Below, piece after piece: positions 7,980-15,995 of a stretch of DNA of 54,860 nucleotides. Numbering within the stretch: the stretch's first letter is position 1; each line of letters begins with the position of its first letter. This stretch comes from Bacilli bacterium (lineage in GTDB: Bacteria; Bacillota_I; Bacilli_A; RF39; UBA660), in assembly GCA_017472015.1 (NCBI GenBank), contig JAFURC010000029.1, positions 1-54,860 on the forward strand, read 5' to 3'. The position numbers and the translations under genes are program-made. The notes beneath the pieces were generated by a model that had not been told where the DNA came from, made no database searches, and saw only the letters and a program-made list of their open reading frames with translations.

Positions 7980-8026
7980 TTGATTTTCACCATAAATTAT
8001 CATATAATGATAAAAAGAGGTGAAAA
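7980..8026 (+). promoter_or_regulatory. abiE promoter with nested inverted repeats (probable AbiEi operator)
   Basis: TTGATT (7980-7985) and TATAAT (8003-8008) with 17-bp spacing form a good SigA-type promoter. TTTTCACC (7984-7991) and GGTGAAAA (8019-8026) form an outer inverted repeat that spans it, and TTATCA/TGATAA forms an inner one over the -10. AbiEi antitoxins are known to repress their own operon by binding inverted repeats. The site's use here is inferred. Confidence 0.55.
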
Positions 8027-8027
8027 T

Positions 8028-8618
8028 GTGGTAATAACTAATGAGATTGCAAAGAATAATTTAGATGAGTATTCTAATAAGGATACTAAGTTATCAAGAG
8101 AGGTAAGAGATGGGAAATTATTTAAAATAATCAATGGATTATACGAAACAGATCAAAATACTCCTGGATATTTACTTGCAGGAAGTATCTATGGTCCATC
8201 ATATATTTCTTTTGAATATGCTTTATCTTTTTATGGACTAATTCCTGAACGTGTTTCAACAATAACATGTGCTACATTTGATAAGAAAAAGAAAAAGCAA
8301 TATGATACTGATTTTGGTATTTTTACATATAGAGATGTTCCGGTATTAGTATACCCAGAAGAAATTATTTTAAAAGAAGAAAATAATTATTCATACCAAA
8401 TAGCAACACCAGAAAAAGCTTTATGTGATAAATTGTATACACTTGCTCCACTTAATAATTATTTTAATTTGGAAAATATGCTATTTAATGATTTAAGAAT
8501 TGATGAAGAAGAATTTAATAAGTTAGATGTTTTAAAAATAGAAAAATTAAGTGCATTATATCGTTCAAGAAATATAGAGTTACTTGCAAGATATATGAGG
8601 AGGAATATAAATGAATAA
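8028..8618 (+). CDS. abiEi: AbiEi-type antitoxin / transcriptional regulator (type IV TA)
   Basis: About 196 aa from GTG 8028, chosen because AGAGGTG lies 5 bases upstream; an in-frame ATG at 8007-8009 would lie inside the promoter. The N-terminal winged-helix segment (residues about 1-45, with LSREVRDGKLFKIINGLYET) is followed by the AbiEi_1 domain (PSYISFEYALSFYGLIPERV, TPEKALCDKLY). The family neutralises AbiEii without direct binding and represses the operon. It overlaps the toxin gene by 8 bp. The pair sits between duplicated ends of the ABC gene. Confidence 0.88.
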   Translation: MVITNEIAKNNLDEYSNKDTKLSREVRDGKLFKIINGLYETDQNTPGYLLAGSIYGPSYISFEYALSFYGLIPERVSTITCATFDKKKKKQYDTDFGIFTYRDVPVLVYPEEIILKEENNYSYQIATPEKALCDKLYTLAPLNNYFNLENMLFNDLRIDEEEFNKLDVLKIEKLSALYRSRNIELLARYMRRNINE

Positions 8619-9471
8619 CGTTATAGAACAAATGCTTAATAAGTATGAAATAAAGAATACTAATGATGAAATAAATGCATTAAAGGAAATTATTCAAGAA
8701 ATAGTTTTATCTGGATTATCTAGGGGTAACTTCTTTGATGAAATTGCATTTTATGGTGGTACTGCTTTAAGAATATTTTATAAATTAGATAGATTCTCAG
8801 AAGATTTAGATTTTGCTTTAGTAACTCCTAATAAAGATTTTAATCTTACTAAATATTTTATATATATTGAAAAAGAGTTAAAAGCGTATGGTTTAAATTT
8901 AGAAATTAATTCAAAACAAAAAAGTATTGATTCCAATATAACTTCTGCATTTTTAAAAGGAGATACATTAGAACATATATTAAAGTTTTTTCCTAATGAA
9001 ACAGAGCATAAATATAATTCTTTATTAAAGGATATTAAAATTAAATTTGAAGTAGATATCAATCCACCAAGTGGCGCTACATATGAAGAACAATATAAGT
9101 TACTTCCAAGTCCACATCAAATTAAATTATACGATAAAGAATCTCTATTAGCTGGTAAGATACATGCTATTTTATGTAGAGGATGGAAAGGAAGAACTAA
9201 AGGTAGAGATTTATATGATTATGTATTCTTCTTAGCAAATGATACAAAAGTAAATATTGAATTAATAAAAAATAAATTAATAGAATCTAATTATATAGAA
9301 TCAAATAGTAACTTTAACATAGATACTTTAAAAAAAATATTAATTAATAAATTTAATGAAATAAATTATCAAGAAGCAAAAGCAGATATAATTCCCTTTA
9401 TTAAGAATGTTGATAATTTAAAAATGTGGAATAAAAATTTCTTTATTAGTATAACTGATAAACTACAATAA
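8611..9471 (+). CDS. abiEii: AbiEii/AbiGii-type nucleotidyltransferase toxin
   Basis: 286 aa, the usual length. The nucleotidyltransferase core is visible at residues about 48-72: FYGGTALRIFYKLDRFSEDLDF, i.e. the GG(S/T)AL..R...R.SEDLDF motif of the DUF1814 toxins. A later conserved block (LLAGKIHAILCRGWKGRTKGRDLYD, residues about 180-205) holds the K...GRDLYD motif. Members pyrophosphorylate or nucleotidylate tRNA or other targets and cause growth arrest, giving phage resistance or plasmid stability. AGGAGG precedes ATG 8611 and the gene is co-translated with abiEi. Confidence 0.92.
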   Translation: MNNVIEQMLNKYEIKNTNDEINALKEIIQEIVLSGLSRGNFFDEIAFYGGTALRIFYKLDRFSEDLDFALVTPNKDFNLTKYFIYIEKELKAYGLNLEINSKQKSIDSNITSAFLKGDTLEHILKFFPNETEHKYNSLLKDIKIKFEVDINPPSGATYEEQYKLLPSPHQIKLYDKESLLAGKIHAILCRGWKGRTKGRDLYDYVFFLANDTKVNIELIKNKLIESNYIESNSNFNIDTLKKILINKFNEINYQEAKADIIPFIKNVDNLKMWNKNFFISITDKLQ

Positions 9472-9528
9472 AAACTCTAAAGCTTCATTTAATCATAATC
9501 ATTATTCTATTCAAGAGTATACTTTTTG

Positions 9529-9750
9529 TTTGATTATTTAAGTAAAGACTTAAGTTTAAAAGTATTAGATATTCTAAAAGATTTAAAACAAGAAAATACA
9601 ATCTTAGTAATTACTAAAAATAAAGAAATCATAGAATCTAATTATGTTGATAATATAATAGTTCTTGATGATAGTAAAATTTTAACTGAAGGTAAGCATG
9701 ATGAATTATTAAAAGAAAGTGAGTATAAAAAAATATTTAAAAAACTTTAG
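9529..9750 (+). pseudogene. Orphan C-terminal fragment of the ABC transporter gene
   Basis: The reading frame stays open for 73 codons, and the encoded residues match the exporter C-terminus with conservative changes only (N to S, L to I, ED to DE, D to E). It lacks Walker A, Walker B and the membrane domain, and no ribosome binding site lies at its start, so it is a scar. The conservative pattern suggests a diverged allele that evolved as coding DNA rather than a decaying duplicate. Confidence 0.8.
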
Positions 9751-9755
9751 AGAGG
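9529..9755 (+). repeat. 3'-end direct repeat, copy B
   Basis: Second copy of 7617-7843, in the same orientation at an offset of exactly 1912 bp. It begins abruptly at TTTGATTATTTAAG and runs through the stop codon to AGAGG, where it joins a simple terminator. Confidence 0.88.
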
Positions 9756-9769
9756 AAACTCTCTTTTTC
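9749..9769 (+). terminator. Terminator after the orphan ABC 3' end
   Basis: AGAGAG, loop GAAA, CTCTCT, then a T-rich run. It is compact and probably the original terminator of the exporter transcription unit. Confidence 0.6.
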
Positions 9770-9949
9770 TTATTATTAGAATTATTAATAATTTATTAAA
9801 CTTCTTTTAGATAAATAATATGTCTTCTAATTTAAAGTTTTTATTATGCATATAAATAAAGCATTTTCTTTATCAAACATTATTGTTGCTAAATTCTATT
9901 CGTGTTAAAAGAATCGTATAAATTTCTATTAATGACACTTTCATAAAAA

Positions 9950-10161
9950 TTATATCGTTTTATTATTAACATTTAAAGTCAAAATAGTTAATTTATCTTC
10001 TAAATCGCTATAAGTCATTCCTAAATTTTTAGATAATAACATTGTTAAATTTTCTATATGTTATGGATTAGCATAATAGTTTTAAAAGATTGCTCATAGT
10101 GTAAACTAACAATTTCCCCTGGTTTTAAATTACGTTTTTTATTTAACATTGCTTGTTTCAT
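9950..10161 (-). pseudogene. Decayed reverse-strand gene of unknown function
   Basis: On the minus strand AAAGGAGG precedes an ATG at 10161. The frame encodes MKQAMLNKKRNLKPGEIV and on to about codon 35, then stops. After a frame change an open stretch (MLLSKNLGMTYSDLEDKLTIL...) runs to TAA at 9950. Further short open pieces continue to about 9805. The well-formed ribosome binding site and coherent pieces indicate a once-real gene now broken. No family recognised. The rest of the 9770-10427 gap is AT-rich with no other feature that I can support. Confidence 0.4.
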
Positions 10162-10380
10162 TTTGACCTCCTTTACAATTTGTTAAACAAAAATAATTAA
10201 ATTATTAAGTCATCTAAAATTACACCTCTTTCTGAAGAATTTACTCTTCGATATAATATAAACGTTTTCTTCTTTAGTTAGGTAATTTATATTAAATTTT
10301 TCTTACTTTTGTTCTTATATATCTATAAATAAAATTTAAAAATTTAATATTTTATTTTTTTTTATACTTTTAATTGAAAC

Positions 10381-10409
10381 TTGTAAAAAAATTTGATAAT
10401 ATATATATT
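10381..10409 (+). promoter_or_regulatory. Possible promoter of DGR target 2
   Basis: TTGTAA (10381-10386) and TATATT (10404-10409) are spaced by 17 bp, a few bases before the ribosome binding site of the GTG start at 10428. The region is very AT-rich, so chance matches are likely. Confidence 0.35.
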
Positions 10410-10427
10410 ATGATAGGAGATGTTAAA

Positions 10428-11987
10428 GTGGATATCAAATTAAAAAATAATAATAAAAAGAAAATAATATTTTTAGTTTTAACAATAATTATGTGTTTAG
10501 GAGTATCTCTTGGAGCAGTTTATTTCATTTATCTTTATAATGATGAAAGAGAAAATACTTTAGAAACGGGATTAATTTCAATTGCTTATACTGAAGGATC
10601 AGAAAGTATTGTTTTAGAAAATCAAGTTCCTGTTATAGATGATATAGGTTTAACTAATACTCCATATGAATTTACTGTGCAAAATACAAGTAAAGTTCCT
10701 ATTAATGTAAAATTTCAAATAATACCTGAAAATAATAATCAAATACCACTTGGAGCAGTAAGATATGGTTTATATATAAATGATGAATTAATGGAAAAAG
10801 ATAATTTAGGTAAAAGTGATGATAATACTTTCTATATATTAGAAAACTTTGAAGTAGGTGCAACTATTCAAGCTAAATTAGTTTTTTGGGTAGATTATTA
10901 CTATGAAACACCAGGTGAAACTTTTTCAGCCAAAATAAAAGTAACAGGAGAAAGTTTTGATGTTATTGTTGAAGAAGTAGGAACTGATACTTTAAAGAAA
11001 AAATTAGGAACAGGTGGATTAGTAGCTATTAATAGTGATGGTGATTTATATGATGCAACTGATACAACAGAGACAATAAGAGAATATAGATATTCAGGAC
11101 TAACAGTAGATAATTATGCTTATTTTAACTGTCAAGATACCGATGGTACTTACGCTTATGGTGATTTAAATTATGATTACAAAAACAATTGTGAACTATG
11201 GAGAATTATAGGTATTTTTAATGATAATGGGGAAGACAAGATAAAACTAGTAAGAAATACAACGCTAACAGCAGATGAATTACCAGAAAGTTACCTAATA
11301 AATGGAACAACTTACACAATAGAAAATAGTACAACAAGTAGTTCTGCCTATTGGAACTATGTACCATCAGGAACATATCCAAGTACAAATAAAAATGACT
11401 GGACAACAGCAGGACTACAATATTACCTAAATACAGAAAAAGATGAAACCGATACAAGTGATGGAACAACAACAGCAAATGCTGGATACCTAAGTTTACT
11501 AACAAATGAAGCAAAAGAAATGATATCACCAACAACATATTATTTAGGAAATGTAGATTATAACGTAAGTACAGTAAAATTATCGTATAATCAAGAAAGA
11601 GATGAAACAAGATTGTGGAGTGGAAACCAAGCGAGTTGGGATGGACTAATAGGATTAATGTATCCAAGTGACTATGGATATTCAGCAAGTGATTTATATT
11701 GGGAAACATACATGTACGGATGGGATAGTGCAGAAGAGGATGGAGTTTATGCACGCTCAACAAGTTGGCTTTATCAAACAGCGAACCACAGTTCATCTGA
11801 ATGGCTTTTGTCCCCTTCGTCTAACTCCTCTGGCCGTGCGGTGGGTTGGTATTCGGCGGGGTATGTGTACAGTTATTTCACGAGCAGCAGCTACGGTGCC
11901 CGCCCGGTCCTTAATCTGAAATCCCAAGCGAAAGTGATTGACGGAGTTGGAACTGAAGAAGAACCTTTTGTGTTTGTAATTGATTAA
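10428..11987 (+). CDS. DGR variable (target) protein 2, secreted, with C-terminal VR2
   Basis: About 519 aa from GTG 10428, with AGGAG 8 bases upstream; an earlier in-frame ATG at 10410 has no such site. Residues about 10-38 form a basic start plus hydrophobic segment (KKKIIFLVLTIIMCLGVSLG) like SipW-type signals. A beta-rich TasA/camelysin-like region follows to about residue 185. The variable domain (residues about 190-519) is close to that of target 1, with the same WDGLIGLMYPSDYGY block. VR2 covers residues about 459-495. The protein ends GARPVLNLKS..., GTEEEPFVFVID. It is a second, unlinked substrate of the DGR at 2-4 kb and likely exported by the signal peptidase encoded at 13.0-13.6 kb. 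Confidence 0.82.
   Translation: MDIKLKNNNKKKIIFLVLTIIMCLGVSLGAVYFIYLYNDERENTLETGLISIAYTEGSESIVLENQVPVIDDIGLTNTPYEFTVQNTSKVPINVKFQIIPENNNQIPLGAVRYGLYINDELMEKDNLGKSDDNTFYILENFEVGATIQAKLVFWVDYYYETPGETFSAKIKVTGESFDVIVEEVGTDTLKKKLGTGGLVAINSDGDLYDATDTTETIREYRYSGLTVDNYAYFNCQDTDGTYAYGDLNYDYKNNCELWRIIGIFNDNGEDKIKLVRNTTLTADELPESYLINGTTYTIENSTTSSSAYWNYVPSGTYPSTNKNDWTTAGLQYYLNTEKDETDTSDGTTTANAGYLSLLTNEAKEMISPTTYYLGNVDYNVSTVKLSYNQERDETRLWSGNQASWDGLIGLMYPSDYGYSASDLYWETYMYGWDSAEEDGVYARSTSWLYQTANHSSSEWLLSPSSNSSGRAVGWYSAGYVYSYFTSSSYGARPVLNLKSQAKVIDGVGTEEEPFVFVID
11804..11912 (+). repeat. DGR variable repeat VR2
   Basis: 109 bp, gap-free against the TR at 3873-3981. I count 25 differences, 24 of them at TR adenines. 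The one exception is the same T to C seen in VR1. The 3' end ACGGTGCCCGCCC then CCTT is kept. It lies 7.8 kb from the TR, beyond several unrelated genes. Confidence 0.92.
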
Positions 11988-12022
11988 TAGTTTAAGAGAG
12001 AATAATGTAATAATGTTTGGAT

Positions 12023-12049
12023 CAAGGTAAAGTCTTTGACTTTATCTTG
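12023..12049 (+). other. Conserved hairpin downstream of VR2
   Basis: CAAGGTAAAGTC (12023-12034) pairs with GACTTTATCTTG (12038-12049), with one G.T pair. It is related to the hairpin at 1947-1977 behind VR1 and shows a compensatory C-G to T-A change at one stem position. It is not followed by a T-run. Confidence 0.6.
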
Positions 12050-12086
12050 GCGACATTAAACGGTTTTTTAGAATAAGTTTAATAAT

Positions 12087-12122
12087 CTAAGACAAAGTAA
12101 GTTATTTATTACTTTGTCTTAG
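12087..12122 (+). terminator. Perfect 14-bp hairpin after target 2
   Basis: CTAAGACAAAGTAA (12087-12100) and TTACTTTGTCTTAG (12109-12122) pair perfectly around an 8-nt loop. The arm core (GACAAAGT/ACTTTGTC) resembles that of the conserved VR-linked hairpins. No clean T-run follows, so termination is only likely. Confidence 0.5.
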
Positions 12123-12199
12123 GTAATTATTTATATTAGATTTGATTAATATAAGTAATTTTAAAGTAGTAAAGTTTACTATTTTGAATGGTTTAATAC

Positions 12200-12228
12200 T
12201 TTAAAATTATTTTGATTAAGTGTATAAT
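12200..12228 (+). promoter_or_regulatory. Promoter of the TasA-like/SipW operon
   Basis: TTTAAA (12200-12205) and a perfect TATAAT (12223-12228) with 17-bp spacing lie 25 bases before the ATG at 12253, which has AGGAGG. Confidence 0.55.
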
Positions 12229-12252
12229 GATAATATAGTAGGAGGATTATAT

Positions 12253-13020
12253 ATGGAAGATAATAATAAAGTTAATGATTCTGAATTTGAAAAAGAAGAA
12301 AAAGAATTAGTTGAATATGAAACATATCATGATGAAGATGATACTAAAAGACGATTTCCACCATTTTTTCTTTTAATTTTGTTAACAACTGTAGGTGTTG
12401 TGTTTGCTCTTGGGTTATCGTTTTCAGCTATTAGTTTACTTGAATCTAATGAAACGATTAATACCATTATTTCAAATATTCGGGGTAATGATAATAAGGA
12501 TAAGTATATTATTACTTATGTTGAAAATACTGGTCCTTATGAAAAGGGAATTTATTTAGTTAATCAGTTTCCAACACCTGACTCGAAAGGTAAAAGATTT
12601 ACAGGTAAAAATTATGTTTATGAGTTTTCTTTAATAATTGGTAAGAAAACTAAGGATGCATATTATGAGTTAACTGCTGTTCCAAATGTTAATAATACTT
12701 TAAATCCTAATTATGTTAAATTATATTTAGAGAAAAATGGAAGTGGTGTTGATTTATCGTATCGTGCTGATAATTCAATTAAAAAGTTTACGGAGTATAA
12801 ATTTAGTAAATATGAAGGAACTGAAGGAAGAGTAATTTATCAAGGTTTTGTAACTGATGAAGATATTCAAAAAGGAAAAATTGATTTTGTTATGCGTATG
12901 TGGGTTAGTGATGATGTTGTTGTTGATAGTGAGTATATAAATAAACGCTTTTCTGCTACAGTTAACACTTATGCAGCGTTTTTAAAGGGTGATAATCATG
13001 GAAGAAATAATGAAAGGTAA
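12253..13020 (+). CDS. Membrane-anchored TasA/camelysin-like secreted protein
   Basis: 255 aa from ATG 12253 (AGGAGG 8 bases upstream). An acidic cytoplasmic head of about 35 residues precedes RRFPPFFLLILLTTVGVVFA, a single hydrophobic segment, then a beta-rich extracellular part (residues about 70-255). The gene overlaps the SipW-type signal peptidase gene by 23 bp, which suggests that this protein is one of its substrates or the fibre subunit of a TasA-like system. The acidic head is unusual for a simple signal peptide. No named family is recognised with certainty. Confidence 0.55.
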   Translation: MEDNNKVNDSEFEKEEKELVEYETYHDEDDTKRRFPPFFLLILLTTVGVVFALGLSFSAISLLESNETINTIISNIRGNDNKDKYIITYVENTGPYEKGIYLVNQFPTPDSKGKRFTGKNYVYEFSLIIGKKTKDAYYELTAVPNVNNTLNPNYVKLYLEKNGSGVDLSYRADNSIKKFTEYKFSKYEGTEGRVIYQGFVTDEDIQKGKIDFVMRMWVSDDVVVDSEYINKRFSATVNTYAAFLKGDNHGRNNER

Positions 13021-13612
13021 GACTTTATTTGAAAAAATTAAATGGTGGTTTAATTTTATTACAACCATCATTATGAATGCCATTATTGTTATCTTAGTTT
13101 TAATTGGAATTATCTTTTTAGCATATTATATAGACGTTACTAAAAATGTTAATAGTGGTAAATGGCAACCTCCTTTATTTGGAGCATATGTAATTATTAG
13201 TCCCAGTATGACACCAATTATTAAAGTTCAAGATGCGATTGTTATAAAACGATCTGATGAATATAAAATAGGAGATGTTTGTACTTATTTATCTAAAGAT
13301 CCAAGATTTTATGGTATTATGATAACTCATAGAATAATTGGAACTGATGTTAATGATAAAGGGGAAAAAGTTTATATATTTAAAGGAGATGCTAACTATT
13401 CAGCTGATTTAACACCTGTTAGTGAATCTCAAATATATGGTAAAGTTGTTATGAAAATTCCTAAGATTGGTTATATTCAATATTTCTTATCAAATGCTTA
13501 TGGTTGGATTATTGCAATTGTTATTCCATGTGTTGGTATAATTACATTTGATATTATTAAACTTGTTAGAAATTCCAAGATGATGAAAAGAAGAAGAGGT
13601 GTTAAAAAGTGA
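12998..13612 (+). CDS. sipW: Signal peptidase I, SipW / ER-type (Ser-His)
   Basis: 204 aa from ATG 12998 (AAAGGG 8 bases upstream; an in-frame GTG at 12989 is less likely). An N-terminal membrane segment (residues about 17-42) and a C-terminal one (about 165-187) enclose the catalytic domain. Box B SPSMTPII holds the nucleophile Ser. Box D ITHRIIGT has His in place of the usual bacterial Lys, the mark of the ER/archaeal/SipW branch. Box E FKGDAN holds the Asp. SipW processes TasA/camelysin-type precursors. It lies between two such genes and near DGR targets with the same type of N-terminus. Confidence 0.9.
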   Translation: MEEIMKGKTLFEKIKWWFNFITTIIMNAIIVILVLIGIIFLAYYIDVTKNVNSGKWQPPLFGAYVIISPSMTPIIKVQDAIVIKRSDEYKIGDVCTYLSKDPRFYGIMITHRIIGTDVNDKGEKVYIFKGDANYSADLTPVSESQIYGKVVMKIPKIGYIQYFLSNAYGWIIAIVIPCVGIITFDIIKLVRNSKMMKRRRGVKK

Positions 13613-14154
13613 AAAATAAAGTAGTACTTGTTTGTGGAGCGTTAGTATTAATTCTCTTTTTAGCCTTTGGTACTTATGCTTGGTATTTATATTTTTTACG
13701 TGCTAGTGGTGGCTTTGAAGTTCACAATAATAATAATTTACGATATGGTGATATCGTCTTAAAAGATGATGGTAATAGTGTTTATGATGCTGATGCTGAT
13801 AGTATAGAAGATGATTTAGTTAACCATGTCATTCCTTATAAATTCCGAGTTATAAATGAAGGTAATAAAGAAGGCAATTATTATTTATATATCGAAGATT
13901 TACCAGTTAATGCCATTAATGATGGTTGTACATATGATACTTTACTTGTAAGAGAACAATTAAGATATCAATTAAAATTAAATGGAGAAGTTATTAAAGA
14001 AGATTTCCTATCTAATATAAATGATAATATCCTTGATAAAAGAACTATGGAAGGAAATAGTACTAATCACTATGAACTTAGAATTTATATTCATGATACA
14101 GCCCTTGATTGGATGGGGAAACATTATCATTATAAAGTAGTTTTAAATAAATAA
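13609..14154 (+). CDS. TasA/camelysin-like secreted protein
   Basis: 181 aa from GTG 13609, overlapping the signal peptidase stop, with AAGAGGTG upstream. The signal-like segment VVLVCGALVLILFLAFGTYAW is followed by a beta-rich domain starting NNNNLRYGDIVLKDDG, the usual position of the first strand in camelysin/TasA proteins. There is one domain only and no wall-sorting motif. Likely processed by the adjacent SipW-type peptidase and assembled on the surface. Confidence 0.6.
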   Translation: MKNKVVLVCGALVLILFLAFGTYAWYLYFLRASGGFEVHNNNNLRYGDIVLKDDGNSVYDADADSIEDDLVNHVIPYKFRVINEGNKEGNYYLYIEDLPVNAINDGCTYDTLLVREQLRYQLKLNGEVIKEDFLSNINDNILDKRTMEGNSTNHYELRIYIHDTALDWMGKHYHYKVVLNK

Positions 14155-14166
14155 TAAGGAGAAAAA

Positions 14167-14847
14167 ATGAAAAATTTTATTAAAGAGTATTTACGTGTAT
14201 TTGCATATGCAGCAATAGGTTTTGTATTTATTATTAGTAGTTTCTATTTACTTATTAATTATTATCATAACGAAGAACTTAAAAATACTATATATTTTAG
14301 TACTAATAGTACTAATTATATTAATCATAAAAATACCCTTGATCAAATTAATACTAATTTAATTAATTTTAAAAATAAAAAAAGTACTAATAAAAATTTA
14401 AATAATATGTCTAATCAATTATCAACATGTGTTTCCGTTTTAAAAGATGAAGGTTCTTTTTATAATTTAAATACTAATACTAATTTATCATATATCGATG
14501 TTTATAAATTAGGATCTAATTTTCAAAATAATGTTTTAAATCATTGTTGGATACTAAATTTAAGTAATTTTCTTGAGGATACTCCTGATGAATTTAAAAC
14601 AATTATGCCATATATTGAAAATTCAGTTAACTTAATTAGTAATCAAATTAATTTTTCTTTAGATGAAATTGAAAATAATGGTAGTTATTTTTATACAACT
14701 GGAGTAACTTCAATTACTATTAGAAACTCTTTAGCATCTGATTATAGAATTATTGTTAATTCTTATATAGAATTATCAAATATTATTTTAGAATTATCTA
14801 ATATAATAAATGAATTAGAAACAACAGGAGGTAATTTAGATGATTAA
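14167..14847 (+). CDS. Membrane-anchored protein of unknown function
   Basis: 226 aa. One N-terminal membrane segment (residues about 10-32: VFAYAAIGFVFIISSFYLLI) is followed by an Asn-rich, mostly helical extracytoplasmic domain with two Cys residues that could form a disulfide (near STCVSV and NHCWIL). A strong AAGGAG site precedes ATG 14167. It overlaps the next membrane-protein gene by 8 bp. I do not recognise a family. Its place right after the TasA-like genes suggests the same transcription unit. Confidence 0.6.
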   Translation: MKNFIKEYLRVFAYAAIGFVFIISSFYLLINYYHNEELKNTIYFSTNSTNYINHKNTLDQINTNLINFKNKKSTNKNLNNMSNQLSTCVSVLKDEGSFYNLNTNTNLSYIDVYKLGSNFQNNVLNHCWILNLSNFLEDTPDEFKTIMPYIENSVNLISNQINFSLDEIENNGSYFYTTGVTSITIRNSLASDYRIIVNSYIELSNIILELSNIINELETTGGNLDD

Positions 14848-15325
14848 AATTTTAAATAAACTTTTCTATATTTTAAAAAATATTTTATTAGTTATTTTAA
14901 TGTTAATAACTACTTATATAGTTACATGGATGTTTAAAAGATTAGGAAAAGAATTATTTGGTGATAATTTCTTAGAATTTATAGGTGTATTACTACCATA
15001 TCTTTTGTTATTAATTACAATTTTATTAAATACTTTTCTTGATCATGATAATGTTAAAAATAATTTCTTTTATAATATAACTTCATTTCTTGTAATGATA
15101 ACTATTTCTGTATTTTGTATAAGAGCTTTAATGGATCAAAATATGTATTTATGGCATCAATATGGTTATAAAATTAATTTTAATTATTTTGCTGATCAAA
15201 TAGCTCCAATGAAAGTAATGTTATATGGTTTAATAGTTGGTAATATATTATTAGTAATTGATCATTATATAAAAGAAGACAATAAAGAAATAAAAACCAA
15301 AACTAAAAAAGTGAATAAAAAATAA
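14840..15325 (+). CDS. Polytopic membrane protein of unknown function
   Basis: 161 aa with about four hydrophobic segments (residues about 10-30, 44-64, 75-95, 125-143) and a Lys-rich cytoplasmic tail. No motif identifies a function. The start overlaps the upstream gene and has GGAGG upstream, so it is translated in the same operon. Confidence 0.55.
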   Translation: MIKILNKLFYILKNILLVILMLITTYIVTWMFKRLGKELFGDNFLEFIGVLLPYLLLLITILLNTFLDHDNVKNNFFYNITSFLVMITISVFCIRALMDQNMYLWHQYGYKINFNYFADQIAPMKVMLYGLIVGNILLVIDHYIKEDNKEIKTKTKKVNKK

Positions 15326-15356
15326 ATATTTAAACATGATATCTTTAGGTGATATT

Positions 15357-15953
15357 ATGTTTTATTTTTTTATCCAAGTAATTACTAGTTTAATTATTAT
15401 AATGTTCACTTATCATATTTTTAAAGCAAAAGAAATAACTATTTTAGAAACGATTATTTTATTATTTATATTTAATATTTGTTTAATAGGTTTATATAAC
15501 TCAATTAATATAATTTATATAGTTATATTATCTTTAATAGTTATTTCTTGTTATTATTTATATAAGTTTTTATATAAATTAAATATAGATAAAAAATATA
15601 ATCCAGATAAAGTATTAATAAATAGAGGAATTATTAATTTTCATGAATTAATTAAAGAAAATTATAGTTTAGATACTTTAATATATAATTTAAAAAGAAA
15701 AGGAATAGATAATCCTAGTTTAGTAGATTACTGTATTAAAAAAGATAATGATTTAATTATATTTAGAAAAAATTCTATTAAAAATTATCCAATTAGTTTA
15801 ATTATAGATGGTCATATATTAAAAGATAATTTATTTAGTATTAATAAATCAATTGAATGGTTAGATAAGAAATTAAATGATAATGATTTAGAACTTAAAA
15901 ATATTAATTATGCTTATTTTAAAAATAAAGAAGTTTATTTTATTACTAATTGA
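15357..15953 (+). CDS. YetF/DUF421-like membrane protein
   Basis: About 198 aa from ATG 15357 (AGGTGAT upstream). Three hydrophobic segments lie in residues about 1-75. The soluble C-terminal region (residues about 85-198) matches the DUF421/YetF pattern: VLINRGIINFHELIKENYSL, a middle VDYCIKKDNDLIIFRKN strand, and PISLIIDGHILKDNL. YetF-type proteins act in spore or envelope biology, biochemical role unclear. It ends at TGA and shares a terminator with the opposite-strand purine phosphorylase gene. Confidence 0.7.
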   Translation: MFYFFIQVITSLIIIMFTYHIFKAKEITILETIILLFIFNICLIGLYNSINIIYIVILSLIVISCYYLYKFLYKLNIDKKYNPDKVLINRGIINFHELIKENYSLDTLIYNLKRKGIDNPSLVDYCIKKDNDLIIFRKNSIKNYPISLIIDGHILKDNLFSINKSIEWLDKKLNDNDLELKNINYAYFKNKEVYFITN

Positions 15954-15961
15954 ATAATTGA

Positions 15962-15991
15962 AAAAGATTGAATTTTTTGGTTCAATCTTTT
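15962..15991. terminator. Shared bidirectional terminator
   Basis: AAAAGATTGAA and TTCAATCTTTT form a perfect 11-bp stem around TTTTTTGG, between convergent genes. T-rich sequence follows on both strands. Confidence 0.65.
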
Positions 15992-15995
15992 AAAA

